The position numbers were made by a program, and so were the translations under genes. Below are positions 24,916 through 32,299 of a stretch of DNA of 39,372 nucleotides, piece after piece. Numbering within the stretch: the first letter of the stretch is position 1; every line of letters begins with the position of its first letter. Under the pieces are notes generated by a model. It saw only the letters and a list, made by a program, of their open reading frames with translations. It was not told the DNA's origin and did no database searches. Origin of the DNA: Tannerella sp. (GTDB lineage: Bacteria > Bacteroidota > Bacteroidia > Bacteroidales > Tannerellaceae); the NCBI RefSeq assembly GCF_030528505.1, contig NZ_JAUMYS010000025.1, positions 1 through 39,372 on the forward strand. Reading direction: 5' to 3'.

Positions 24916-26879
24916 ACCAGAAACGCTTTTTTGACCCGTCGGCGGTTGCCGTCGGAGTGGTAAAGCTCGGCAAAGAAGATATACACGCCGGGCGACAGGC
25001 GGCTTCCGTCTGTTCCTGCGCCATCCCACGAGATTTTGCCGTTAGGCGTTAGCAGTTGGTTGTTCACTATTTCCGCGACTCTCTTCCCGTTAGGTGTATA
25101 AACCTCGACCCGGCAACGATAGCCTGTTTTGTCCGTTCGGTAAGATATAACGTAACGGTCAGTAGCATGGAGATATTCCGGCGGTTCGATGGCAAGCGAG
25201 TAGTCAGTCTGCGTATCCCTGAACTGCGAGTTTCTGTATCCGGGTGTCGCGTAACCTGCTTCCGAAGCCGCCGAAGTCCAATTCGATGCCTCTTCCGACG
25301 CTCCGTCGGGACGGATACGCTCCAGTGAAACGCCTTTTATATGTCTGATGGCCGCATCATGCCACTTCGACGAGTAAGCCACCTTATCGATGACGAGAGA
25401 GTCGGCTTTTCGCAACAGAACGATCGTCGCTTCATTGTTATGCAGGATGGGCAATTTGAGTTCATGGATCCGCTCAGGAAAAGGAATCGTATAAAAGTCG
25501 GTCACTCCGCTACGGTTTGAGGTGACGACGAGATATCCGTCGGCCGCAAGAGAGTCTTTGACCGATGTCAGAGGGTACCGCGTACCGATTTCACCGTTCG
25601 CCTTTCGGATCGCAAGGGCAAGGCCGTTTACCGGCAATGTCCGTCCCGAACGATTGTAAAGTTCGATAAATTCGCTTCCGCCGGCGAATGGATCGGGTAA
25701 AATCTCATTCACGACGATTTCACCGGGCTCGATTTTGATCGGCTCTTCAGGTGTCGGAGGCTCAGGCTGAACCGGAGGGACCGGAGGTTGAGGTGGTGTC
25801 GGAGGTTCCGGGGGAGGCGTCGGTTCGGGTGGCGAGGTAGGCGACGAATTTACCATGCCGGGCGTACCTCCGCGCGGATCGGTAGAGAGATGCCACGTAT
25901 TATCCGAGCCTCGTTCGTGCGATTTCCCGGCTACGGCTTTCGGGTAGTCGTAGGCATGAATAAGATGCCCGTCCGAGTTTTTTAAGGCGATATGCTTACC
26001 GCTATTGGCCAGATTCGCAGGGAACTTTTTTAAGCCTAACTTCAGCGCCTCAGTAGGAATCACAATCTCTTGCCCTTCGCGATAAAGCACGGCATATCCG
26101 CCGATAGGCAGTGTGACATCGGGCAGAGCAATCGTTGTCTTATCGTAAATGAAAACCCACCCTTTCAACGAAAGGCTTTTGCCCGAAGCATTGTAAATCT
26201 CGATATATTCTGTTTCCGGCAATGCCGTCAGTCCTTTGGGATTGGCCATCACTTCGTTCAGCAACACATCGCCCGGCTTCGATGGGTCGGGCTGAACCGG
26301 AGGGACCGGAGGTTGAGGTGGTGTCGGAGGTTCAGGAGGGGGCGTCGGTTCGGGTGGCGAGGTAGGCGACGAATTCACCATGCCGGGCGTACCTCCGCGC
26401 GGATCGGTACAGAGATGCCACGTATTATCCGAGCCTCGTTCGTGTGATTTCCCGGCCACAGCTTTTGGGTAGTCGTAGGCATGAATAAGATGCCCCTCCG
26501 AGTTTTTCAAAGCGATATGCTTACCGCCATTGGCCAGATTCGCAGGGAACTTTTTTAAGCCTAACTTCAGCGCCTCGGTAGGAATCACAATCTCTCGCCC
26601 TTCGCGATAAAGCACCGCATATCCGCCGGCAGGCAACGTAACATCGGGCAGAGCAATCGTTGTCTTGTCGTAAATGAAAACCCACCCTTTCAACAAAAGG
26701 TTTTTGCCCGAAGCATTATAAATTTCGATATATTCCGTTTCCGGCAATGCCGTCAGTCCTTTCGGATTGGCCATTACTTCGTTCAGTAGCACATCGCTGG
26801 GTTTCGACGGGTCGGACGTTTGTGCCCGCAAGAAGACCGGCATAAGCATCAAGCAAACGAGTAGCATCATGTGTTTCAT
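24909..26879 (-). CDS. secreted lamin-tail-domain protein with Pro-rich linkers and FlgD-like C-terminal domain
   Basis: A 656-aa exported protein. A 20-residue signal peptide (ending LRAQ) is followed by three lamin-tail domains. The first two, beginning [13 protein letters not shown], are near-identical and joined by proline-rich linkers (repeats of PPEP/PPQP/PPVQP). The third begins [23 protein letters not shown] and is divergent. The last 85 residues (YVISYRTDK ... [20 protein letters not shown]) resemble the FlgD-Ig/gliding-motility-type C-terminal domain that often directs secretion or surface anchoring in this phylum. The ATG at 26879 is chosen over the upstream ATG at 26915 because AGGAGGG lies 7 bases before it. 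Function is unknown; lamin-tail domains are often found on cell-surface proteins and with nucleases. Confidence 0.85.
   Translation of the reverse strand: MKHMMLLVCLMLMPVFLRAQTSDPSKPSDVLLNEVMANPKGLTALPETEYIEIYNASGKNLLLKGWVFIYDKTTIALPDVTLPAGGYAVLYREGREIVIPTEALKLGLKKFPANLANGGKHIALKNSEGHLIHAYDYPKAVAGKSHERGSDNTWHLCTDPRGGTPGMVNSSPTSPPEPTPPPEPPTPPQPPVPPVQPDPSKPGDVLLNEVMANPKGLTALPETEYIEIYNASGKSLSLKGWVFIYDKTTIALPDVTLPIGGYAVLYREGQEIVIPTEALKLGLKKFPANLANSGKHIALKNSDGHLIHAYDYPKAVAGKSHERGSDNTWHLSTDPRGGTPGMVNSSPTSPPEPTPPPEPPTPPQPPVPPVQPEPPTPEEPIKIEPGEIVVNEILPDPFAGGSEFIELYNRSGRTLPVNGLALAIRKANGEIGTRYPLTSVKDSLAADGYLVVTSNRSGVTDFYTIPFPERIHELKLPILHNNEATIVLLRKADSLVIDKVAYSSKWHDAAIRHIKGVSLERIRPDGASEEASNWTSAASEAGYATPGYRNSQFRDTQTDYSLAIEPPEYLHATDRYVISYRTDKTGYRCRVEVYTPNGKRVAEIVNNQLLTPNGKISWDGAGTDGSRLSPGVYIFFAELYHSDGNRRRVKKAFLVH
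25765..26814 (-). repeat. 525-bp tandem duplication inside the lamin-tail gene
   Basis: 25765-26289 and 26290-26814 are direct copies of 525 bp (175 codons), more than 90 percent identical by eye and kept in frame. Each encodes one Pro-rich linker plus one complete lamin-tail domain. The third domain of the protein is too divergent to belong to the same event. Confidence 0.9.
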
Positions 26880-26922
26880 CGTACTTCCCTCCTTGTTTCT
26901 CGGCCTGCAACGCATGAAAAAT

Positions 26923-26957
26923 ATACGGCAGATACCGTCTGCCGTATTTGTTTTTTC
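26923..26957. terminator. strong hairpin with T-tracts on both sides, possible leader attenuator
   Basis: A perfect 10-bp stem (26923-26932 with 26938-26947, ATACGGCAGA/TCTGCCGTAT) and a 5-base loop. It is followed by TTGTTTTTTC on the plus strand and by ATTTTTC on the minus strand. It lies between two divergent genes, inside the predicted leader of the lamin-tail gene and upstream of the asd -7 box, where no gene ends. Confidence 0.6.
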
Positions 26958-26965
26958 TATCTTTG
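26958..26965 (+). promoter_or_regulatory. asd promoter, -7 box
   Basis: TATCTTTG on the plus strand, 77 bp before the asd ATG. No good -33 element, because the hairpin occupies that position. Confidence 0.5.
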
Positions 26966-26990
26966 CAGCCGTATTTGAAGATTTCTGTTA

Positions 26991-26998
26991 CAAATATA
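26991..26998 (-). promoter_or_regulatory. lamin-tail gene promoter, -7 box
   Basis: TATATTTG on the minus strand, 111 bp before the chosen ATG, giving a leader of about 105 bases that includes the 26923-26947 hairpin. The -33 region has no clear TTTG. Confidence 0.45.
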
Positions 26999-27042
26999 CA
27001 ACGAAAAATATCAAACATTCCATATTCTTTAAAACGAAAAAG

Positions 27043-28053
27043 ATGAAAGTAGCAATTGTTGGAGTAAGCGGTGCGGTAGGACAGGAGTTCCTTCGTGTGC
27101 TCGAAGAGAGAAATTTCCCGATGGATGAACTGGTACTGTTCGGTTCGTCACGCAGCGCGGGACGTGAATATACGTTCCGGGGCAAACCGTATCTCGTCAA
27201 AGAACTGAAACACAATGACGATTTCAAAGGCATCGATGTGGCTTTTACTTCGGCCGGAGGCGGTACTTCCGTCGAATATGCCGGAACGATCACGAAACAC
27301 GGCACGGTGATGATCGACAATTCAAGCGCTTTCCGGATGGATGCCGATGTGCCTTTGGTCGTGCCCGAAATCAATCCGGAGGACGCGCTGACACGTCCGA
27401 AAGGAATCATCGCGAATCCCAACTGTTCGACGATTCAGATGGTCGTAGCGTTGAACGTCATTGAAAAGCTCTCGCATATCAAACGGGTGCATGTAGCCAC
27501 GTATCAGGCTGCCAGCGGCGCTGGCGCAGCCGCGATGGACGAGCTGGTGAAGCAGTACGCGCAGCTTCTCAAAGGCGAAGAGCCGACGGTCGAAAAATTC
27601 GCTTATCAACTTGCGTATAATCTGATTCCTCAGATCGACGTATTTACCGACAACGGCTATACGAAGGAAGAGATGAAGATGTACAGCGAGACCCGCAAAA
27701 TCATGCATTCCGACATCGAGGTGAGCGCGACGTGCATACGTGTTCCGGTGATGCGTGCGCACAGCGAAGCGATCTGGGTAGAAACGGAGCGTCCTGTCTC
27801 GGTCGAAGAGGCAAAAGAAGCGTTTGCCCGTGCCGAAGGAATCGTCTTACAGGACGATCCGGCCAAGAAAGATTATCCGATGCCGCTCTTCGTAGCCGGG
27901 AAAGACCCTGTCTACGTAGGCCGTATCCGCAAAGACCTTGCCCATCCGAACGGATTAACGTTTTGGGCGGTCAGCGACCAGATCAAAAAGGGAGCGGCCC
28001 TGAATGCCGTACAGATTGCCGAATACTTGCTCAAGGCCGGGACGATCGGCTAA
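27043..28053 (+). CDS. asd: aspartate-semialdehyde dehydrogenase
   Basis: NADPH enzyme reducing aspartyl phosphate to aspartate semialdehyde for lysine, methionine, threonine and diaminopimelate synthesis. The NADP motif GVSGAVGQE (7-15), the catalytic Cys128 in [24 protein letters not shown] and the substrate-binding HSEAIWVE segment are all present. Length 336 aa is normal. The frame is open far upstream, but that extension runs through the hairpin and promoter, so ATG 27043 (MKVAIVG) is the start. Its last about 120 bp are duplicated at 31685-31802. Confidence 0.97.
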   Translation: MKVAIVGVSGAVGQEFLRVLEERNFPMDELVLFGSSRSAGREYTFRGKPYLVKELKHNDDFKGIDVAFTSAGGGTSVEYAGTITKHGTVMIDNSSAFRMDADVPLVVPEINPEDALTRPKGIIANPNCSTIQMVVALNVIEKLSHIKRVHVATYQAASGAGAAAMDELVKQYAQLLKGEEPTVEKFAYQLAYNLIPQIDVFTDNGYTKEEMKMYSETRKIMHSDIEVSATCIRVPVMRAHSEAIWVETERPVSVEEAKEAFARAEGIVLQDDPAKKDYPMPLFVAGKDPVYVGRIRKDLAHPNGLTFWAVSDQIKKGAALNAVQIAEYLLKAGTIG

Positions 28054-28071
28054 GGCCGAAAAAAAGAGAGC

Positions 28072-28228
28072 GGTGTGTCATAACGGGCGAACTGCTTCGT
28101 TGCTTGCGGAATGTGAGCTCGGTCACATACCTTAGTATGCTCCCTCGCCCTCATCCTTAGCGCCTTGCATTTCACCCTTTCTTACACACCTAAAGAGGGT
28201 GTGCCCAAACATTGCGTTCTGACACACC
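28072..28228. mobile_element. 157-bp MITE-like element with terminal inverted repeats
   Basis: The left end GGTGTGTCATAACG (28072-28085) and right end CGTTCTGACACACC (28215-28228) are inverted repeats matching at 13 of 14 positions. A further 9-bp perfect stem GAGGGTGTG/CACACCCTC (28195-28203 with 28223-28231) lies at the right end. No coding capacity. Part of it (28181-28231) recurs inverted at 39319-39369 with about three differences. Compared with the duplicate copy at 31819-31844, this element replaces the rhodanese terminator hairpin. Confidence 0.65.
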
Positions 28229-28407
28229 CTCCTGATAAAGACGCCATTCATGATAGCCTTCGTTCAAATTATGCACCGTATAGCCTTTTTCGGCTAACAG
28301 GGCGGCCGCTCTTCGGCTACGCCTGCCGCTCCGGCAATAGACGGCCACAGGCCGCGACTTGTCGAGTATTGATCAGGATAGCTCCTTCGATGTGCCCGGC
28401 CTTAAAT
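28228..28407 (-). pseudogene. truncated rhodanese gene copy
   Basis: Bases 28231-28366 are identical to 31849-31984, the 3' part of the intact rhodanese gene. Then 42 bases of the intact gene (31985-32026) are replaced by 4 (TATT), and matching resumes over 28371-28407 (equal to 32027-32063) before breaking off. The N-terminal third, signal peptide and stop codon are missing, so it cannot encode a working protein. It marks the left border of the inserted segment. Confidence 0.92.
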
Positions 28408-28421
28408 ATTTTTGACAAATG

Positions 28422-28610
28422 CTCATGGACATATCCTGATGTGCTGCCTGCTTCAACAAATCATTTTTTTGACTAAAGTATAATCGTTTATCTAAAAGGA
28501 TGAATTCACAAAAAGTCCTATTGTCGATTGCCCGAAAAATACTGGAAATCATCTGTAATATGTTAGAAACAGGTCACTCATTTGACCCAAACAAAAGTAC
28601 GCAGGCTTGA
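28422..28610 (+). pseudogene. C-terminal remnant of an IS110-family transposase
   Basis: In one frame this reads ISxCAACFNKSFF, an in-frame TGA, then LKYNRLSKRMNSQK and VLLSIARKILEIICNMLETG before a TGA at 28608. The pattern (Ala-rich stretch, K..F, Y.RL..R, then a hydrophobic A-R-K-I-L..I...ML helix) is what I know from the extreme C-terminus of IS110/IS1111/IS902-type transposases. Two in-frame TGA codons (28437 and 28470) and the missing N-terminus show that it is dead. The match is by motif memory, not by search. Confidence 0.55.
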
Positions 28611-29209
28611 ATGTTTGACTGAGAAACCGTGTTGGATACTGTTTTTTTCAACTTTGTTTCAGCCTCTTATTTTTGTGGCAAGTTACATCTCGTTTGGTAA
28701 AAGAAGTAATAAATGCTGTTGGTAATGAAAGTGCGTGTGAGACAGGAAAGCTCGTAGAGAAAAGCATCTTAATTGTTTAATTGAGTCGGTGCATGCAGAG
28801 GTATGCCACCTAAACTTGATGTGCCTTTTGAGCACCTTACTAAGAGTTTACGACAGCTTCATAGCTTCTGATGATTAAGGATATATGGATAAGCAAGGGG
28901 ATTTATAGAGGAAAGATAAATAGAAAACGCCAAGCAAAGAAGAAAAGAAGAGATGCATCGTTTTTTTTAATATTTTTTAGCAGATAACGAAAGATGAAAA
29001 AATATTGAACGCTTTACCATACCCGTTTGTCTGTAATTTGGCCTGAAAATAAGGTGTTGTTAAATTAGTATATAGTTTTGTTCTTTTTGTAATTAAAACG
29101 ATTTGATCGTTAGTGTGTTAAATGTTTTGATGCTCACAAAAGCTATAGCAACTTAGCAATGTCGAAAATAATTATACAAAAAATAGTAGGTCGCTCACAA
29201 AGGTTTGCA
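28611..29209. other. gene-free stretch upstream of the inserted receptor gene
   Basis: About 600 bases, AT-rich, without an ORF that looks real on either strand and without a recognisable RNA or repeat. It lies between the transposase remnant and the receptor promoter and is probably decayed mobile DNA plus the receptor's upstream region. Confidence 0.4.
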
Positions 29210-29217
29210 TATTTTTG
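29210..29217 (+). promoter_or_regulatory. receptor gene promoter, -7 box
   Basis: TATTTTTG matches TAnnTTTG and lies 29 bp before the ATG at 29247. The -33 position has no TTTG, so expression may need an activator. Confidence 0.55.
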
Positions 29218-29246
29218 TATTCAAAGTGTTTGTGGTAGTTAGATAG

Positions 29247-31565
29247 ATGAATATACGAATTACATTAGTGAGTTTGCTTCTTTTTATCATTCCTTATGGG
29301 ATAAATTACATACAAGGGCAAATTTCGGGCATTGTGATAGACCGGAAAGGTCTCCCTATTCTTTACGCAAACGTCAGCGTATTGTCTGCCGGAGACTCTC
29401 TTTTCGTTAGGGGCGGCGTTACGGATTCAACGGGATACTTTCAAATCACAGACATTAAGCCGGATAAGCTATATATATTAAGGCTTTCATCCGTAGGATA
29501 TAAAACCGTCCATTATCCCTATATTGCCGAAAGGGGGCGTATCTATCTTATGGAAGAAGACAATCTCTTGCTGGATGAAGTTATCGTAAAAGCCGAAATG
29601 CCTCAGGTGAGAGTCATTGATGGTCGATTAAGTTTCCCTGTACAAACGCTTGTAAAGAATAAACCTGTGACAAACGCCTTCGACCTGCTCGGAGAGGTGC
29701 CAGGATTAGATAAATCGGGGGATCGTATTTCGATTATTGGTGCTCCTTCGACTTCAATCATTATCAACGGAAAAAAAAGCTCCATGTCTGCAGAGCAAAT
29801 CAAACAGATGTTAAAATCGATGCCTGCTAACCGAGTGAAAAGCATTGAAATATTATACGTGACTCCTGCTTCGTTCGGTGTTCGGGGGGCATCCGTCAAT
29901 GTCGTTTTAGATCGTTCCTCTGAAGAGAAAGGATGTCGAGGAGAATTTTATTCCAGCATATCCCAATCCTACAGACTATCCCCCTCTGCCGGTGCCTCCT
30001 TCGTTTTTTCGAGAGAAAAAACGAGTATTGATATAAACTACGAATTTCGTCGAAAAGGTAATTACACAAAAGAAGACTTGTATTCCGTCCATACGCTGAC
30101 TGAAGGGACATCCCCCGCAACATTCATAATTGAGCAGGACAACAAAGGAGAGAGCTTTAATCATGCACACCGTGTACGGTGTGCGCTGTTTCATTCCTTT
30201 TCGACCAAACACACCTTAGACTTGTCTTATTATACATCTATAAACCGTACGGATTCCCACAGAACGGGTGCCGTTATAATTGAGAACGTAGGAATGACTC
30301 ACAGCGACAACGATTTGTCGGGAAATAGTTATCTGCACGTCGTCTCTGCCGACTATATGCTCAGTACACTCTCTGCAGGAGGTGATTTTCTTATTTATAA
30401 GCAGAGAAACACCCAACAACAGTCTAACAGAGGGCAGCAGATGTACACTATAAACGGCAGAGCATTTCAATCGGTACACCAATCGAATTTTTATCTGACC
30501 AACAAATCGAAACTGTTCCGAAACGCGTCGCTTACTTATGGCGTAAGAGCTCTAATAAGTTCTGCAGAAAACACGAATACAACAGAACGCGACCGCATTT
30601 CCATTGAAAATATAAACCAGACCCAGAGCGAAATAATGCTCGAAATTTTCAGTGATTGGTCATATTCTTTTCTGAAAAAAGGAACTCTGTCTGCAGGAAT
30701 GAGCTGCCAACATCACAAAGCAATGACTAATCCCGACGGAAAAATCTTGTGGAATAGGAATACATGGTATCCTACTTTGGGATTCACTTGGCGATTTAGC
30801 CCCACTCATGTCCTTCAACTATCACTTTCGAATGAGAAGTGTTATCCTTCGTATTGGCAACAAACCCCAACAACGACTTACCGCAGTAGCTATGTGTCGA
30901 TTGCCGGTAACCCACAGTTGAAACCATCGGACGATTATATGTTTCGCACAGTGTATATCTTCAGAAGCAAATATATTTTCCAACTGTTCGGAACACGGAG
31001 TACTCGAAATATCAGGCAAACCCTTGTTCAAAGTCCCGACCAGTTACAAGCCGTGTACCGTGTATCGAATTTAGATTATCATGATACGTACGGTTTTCTC
31101 ATTATCGCACCATTCATGATTGGCAAACGCCTTTCGTCCAGAGTGATACTGTCGGGATTCAACGTTATTGACAAAGGCCAGATTGCTCATGTTTCATTCG
31201 ACAGGCACACATGGGCCGGCCAAATCCGACTGAATAATACGCTGAATATAAGCAAAACTTTGTCCATGCAGGTAAACGGGTATTTTATCAGTAAAGCGAT
31301 TCAAGGTATTTATACTATCGACCCAATATATGACTTGTCAGTTGGAATACTCTGGAAACCTGCAAAAAAATGGGACATTCATCTGAATAGTGAAGACCTG
31401 CTGAAGGGACGCAGACAAGGAGTCAGAGTCGATGAGGGAGGGCAGTATTATAAGTTGAATATGGACAATGATACGCGGTTTGTCTCATTATCCGTTAAAT
31501 ATACGTTCGGCGCATTTAAAGCGCGTAACAGAGAGAATATAGAAACGTCAAGGTTAGGGCTATGA
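29247..31565 (+). CDS. outer-membrane beta-barrel / TonB-dependent receptor-like protein
   Basis: A 772-aa outer-membrane protein. A signal peptide of about 24 residues ends near YIQGQ. It is followed by a carboxypeptidase-regulatory-like domain (about 26-105, ISGIVIDRKGLPILYANV), a plug-like domain (about 115-215, with LLGEVPGLDKSGDRISI and IIINGKKSS) and a long beta-barrel of the OMP_b-brl_3 type. After the last strand (VSLSVKYTFG) there is a short tail ending in the TSRLGL motif, which I associate with this subfamily. Substrate unknown. The gene sits inside a 3.3-kb segment flanked by duplicated asd and rhodanese ends beside a transposase remnant, which points to horizontal acquisition. 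Confidence 0.85.
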   Translation: MNIRITLVSLLLFIIPYGINYIQGQISGIVIDRKGLPILYANVSVLSAGDSLFVRGGVTDSTGYFQITDIKPDKLYILRLSSVGYKTVHYPYIAERGRIYLMEEDNLLLDEVIVKAEMPQVRVIDGRLSFPVQTLVKNKPVTNAFDLLGEVPGLDKSGDRISIIGAPSTSIIINGKKSSMSAEQIKQMLKSMPANRVKSIEILYVTPASFGVRGASVNVVLDRSSEEKGCRGEFYSSISQSYRLSPSAGASFVFSREKTSIDINYEFRRKGNYTKEDLYSVHTLTEGTSPATFIIEQDNKGESFNHAHRVRCALFHSFSTKHTLDLSYYTSINRTDSHRTGAVIIENVGMTHSDNDLSGNSYLHVVSADYMLSTLSAGGDFLIYKQRNTQQQSNRGQQMYTINGRAFQSVHQSNFYLTNKSKLFRNASLTYGVRALISSAENTNTTERDRISIENINQTQSEIMLEIFSDWSYSFLKKGTLSAGMSCQHHKAMTNPDGKILWNRNTWYPTLGFTWRFSPTHVLQLSLSNEKCYPSYWQQTPTTTYRSSYVSIAGNPQLKPSDDYMFRTVYIFRSKYIFQLFGTRSTRNIRQTLVQSPDQLQAVYRVSNLDYHDTYGFLIIAPFMIGKRLSSRVILSGFNVIDKGQIAHVSFDRHTWAGQIRLNNTLNISKTLSMQVNGYFISKAIQGIYTIDPIYDLSVGILWKPAKKWDIHLNSEDLLKGRRQGVRVDEGGQYYKLNMDNDTRFVSLSVKYTFGAFKARNRENIETSRLGL

Positions 31566-31684
31566 CGAATAACAGAATAACAAATAAAAAGCTGTCCTCT
31601 GAAGAAGTCGAAAGACAGCGCGCTGCCCCGTACGCTATCCCTTGGAGAGAGCCGTCCAACTGTCAACCTTTTTCAGGACATGAT
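31566..31684. other. right-hand non-coding end of the inserted segment
   Basis: Contains a weak GCTGTC/GACAGC inverted repeat and, at the junction with the asd copy, ACTGTCAACCTTTTTCAGG, which has the look of an insertion-sequence end. No transposase is attached, so this is only a suspicion. Confidence 0.3.
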
Positions 31685-31802
31685 ACCTTGCCCATCCGAA
31701 CGGATTAACGTTCTGGGCGGTCAGCGATCAGATCAAAAAGGGAGCGGCTCTGAATGCCGTACAGATTGCCGAATACCTGCTCAAGGCCGGAGCGATCGGC
31801 TA
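31685..31802 (+). pseudogene. 3' fragment of asd (duplicate)
   Basis: Matches 27935-28052 of the intact asd gene at a constant offset of 3750 bp with about seven substitutions over the 134-bp repeat, including the stop codon and the A-tract that follows. It has no start and no N-terminal domain. It marks the right border of the inserted segment. Confidence 0.93.
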
Positions 31803-31810
31803 AGACCGAA

Positions 31811-31851
31811 AAAAAGAGGAGGGGAAAATCCTCATGGTTTTTTCCCCTCCT
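31811..31851 (-). terminator. rho-independent terminator of the rhodanese gene, overlapping its stop codon
   Basis: A perfect 12-bp stem (31817-31828 with 31840-31851, AGGAGGGGAAAA/TTTTCCCCTCCT) with an 11-base loop containing the rhodanese stop codon. On the minus strand it is followed by CTCTTTTTTT. In the left-hand copy this hairpin has been lost to the MITE-like element. Confidence 0.9.
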
Positions 31852-32221
31852 GATAAAGACGCCATTCATGATAGCCTTCGTTCAAATTATGCACCGTATA
31901 GCCTTTTTCGGCTAACAGGGCGGCCGCTCTTCGGCTACGCCTGCCGCTCCGGCAATAGACGGCCACAGGCCGCGACTTGTCGAGCAACGAATCGGCCTTC
32001 TCCAGAAAATCGCTTTGCGTGACATCGATCAGGATAGCTCCTTCGATGTGCCCGGCCTTAAATTCGTCGGGACGGCGAACATCGACCAACTGAATCGACT
32101 TGTTGCTTTTCAGCAACGCATCGAACTCAGCCACCGAATACGATGTAAACTCTCCTCCGCTCGCTTTCTTCGTACAACAAAGCGCCACAAATAATGATAT
32201 AACTGCGATAAATTTCGTCAT
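31832..32221 (-). CDS. rhodanese-domain lipoprotein
   Basis: A 129-aa single-domain rhodanese (sulfurtransferase-like) protein. The N-terminus is a short hydrophobic signal ending in ALCC, so lipidation at Cys15 or 16 is likely. QLVDVRRPDEFKAGHIEGA is the family's DxRxxxEF..GHI motif, and the active-site loop is CRSGRR with Cys90. The frame is open to 32626 but that extension is antisense to the sulfatase; the ATG at 32221 follows a -7 box by 20 bp. Such proteins carry sulfane sulfur or act in redox; the partner is unknown. A truncated copy lies at 28228-28407. Confidence 0.9.
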   Translation of the reverse strand: MTKFIAVISLFVALCCTKKASGGEFTSYSVAEFDALLKSNKSIQLVDVRRPDEFKAGHIEGAILIDVTQSDFLEKADSLLDKSRPVAVYCRSGRRSRRAAALLAEKGYTVHNLNEGYHEWRLYQEGKKP

Positions 32222-32241
32222 AATGCAAAAAATTAGGGCGA

Positions 32242-32249
32242 CAAAGATA
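32242..32249 (-). promoter_or_regulatory. rhodanese gene promoter, -7 box
   Basis: TATCTTTG on the minus strand. Only 22 bp separate it from the oppositely directed sulfatase -7 box, so each promoter's -33 region falls on the other's -7 region. Confidence 0.6.
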
Positions 32250-32271
32250 ACGAAAAACCGGAAGATGTCGC

Positions 32272-32279
32272 TACCTTTG
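32272..32279 (+). promoter_or_regulatory. sulfatase gene promoter, -7 box
   Basis: TACCTTTG on the plus strand, 20 bp before the ATG at 32300. It favours that start over the ATG at 32291, which would leave almost no leader. Confidence 0.6.
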
Positions 32280-32299
32280 CGCGCATACGCATGATCACA

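Noticed and set aside
26070..26447. Arg-rich plus-strand frames opposite the lamin-tail gene
   Set aside because: They mirror the proline-rich linkers (CCx codons read backwards as xGG) and repeat only because the gene does.
26767..27042. N-terminal extension of asd by 92 codons
   Set aside because: The extension runs through the hairpin, the -7 box and the opposite gene's leader; the conserved enzyme begins at 27043.
28165..28476. Plus-strand frame with a near-identical partner at 31834-32022
   Set aside because: Both are antisense readings of the duplicated rhodanese sequence; the similarity is due to the DNA duplication, not to a protein family.
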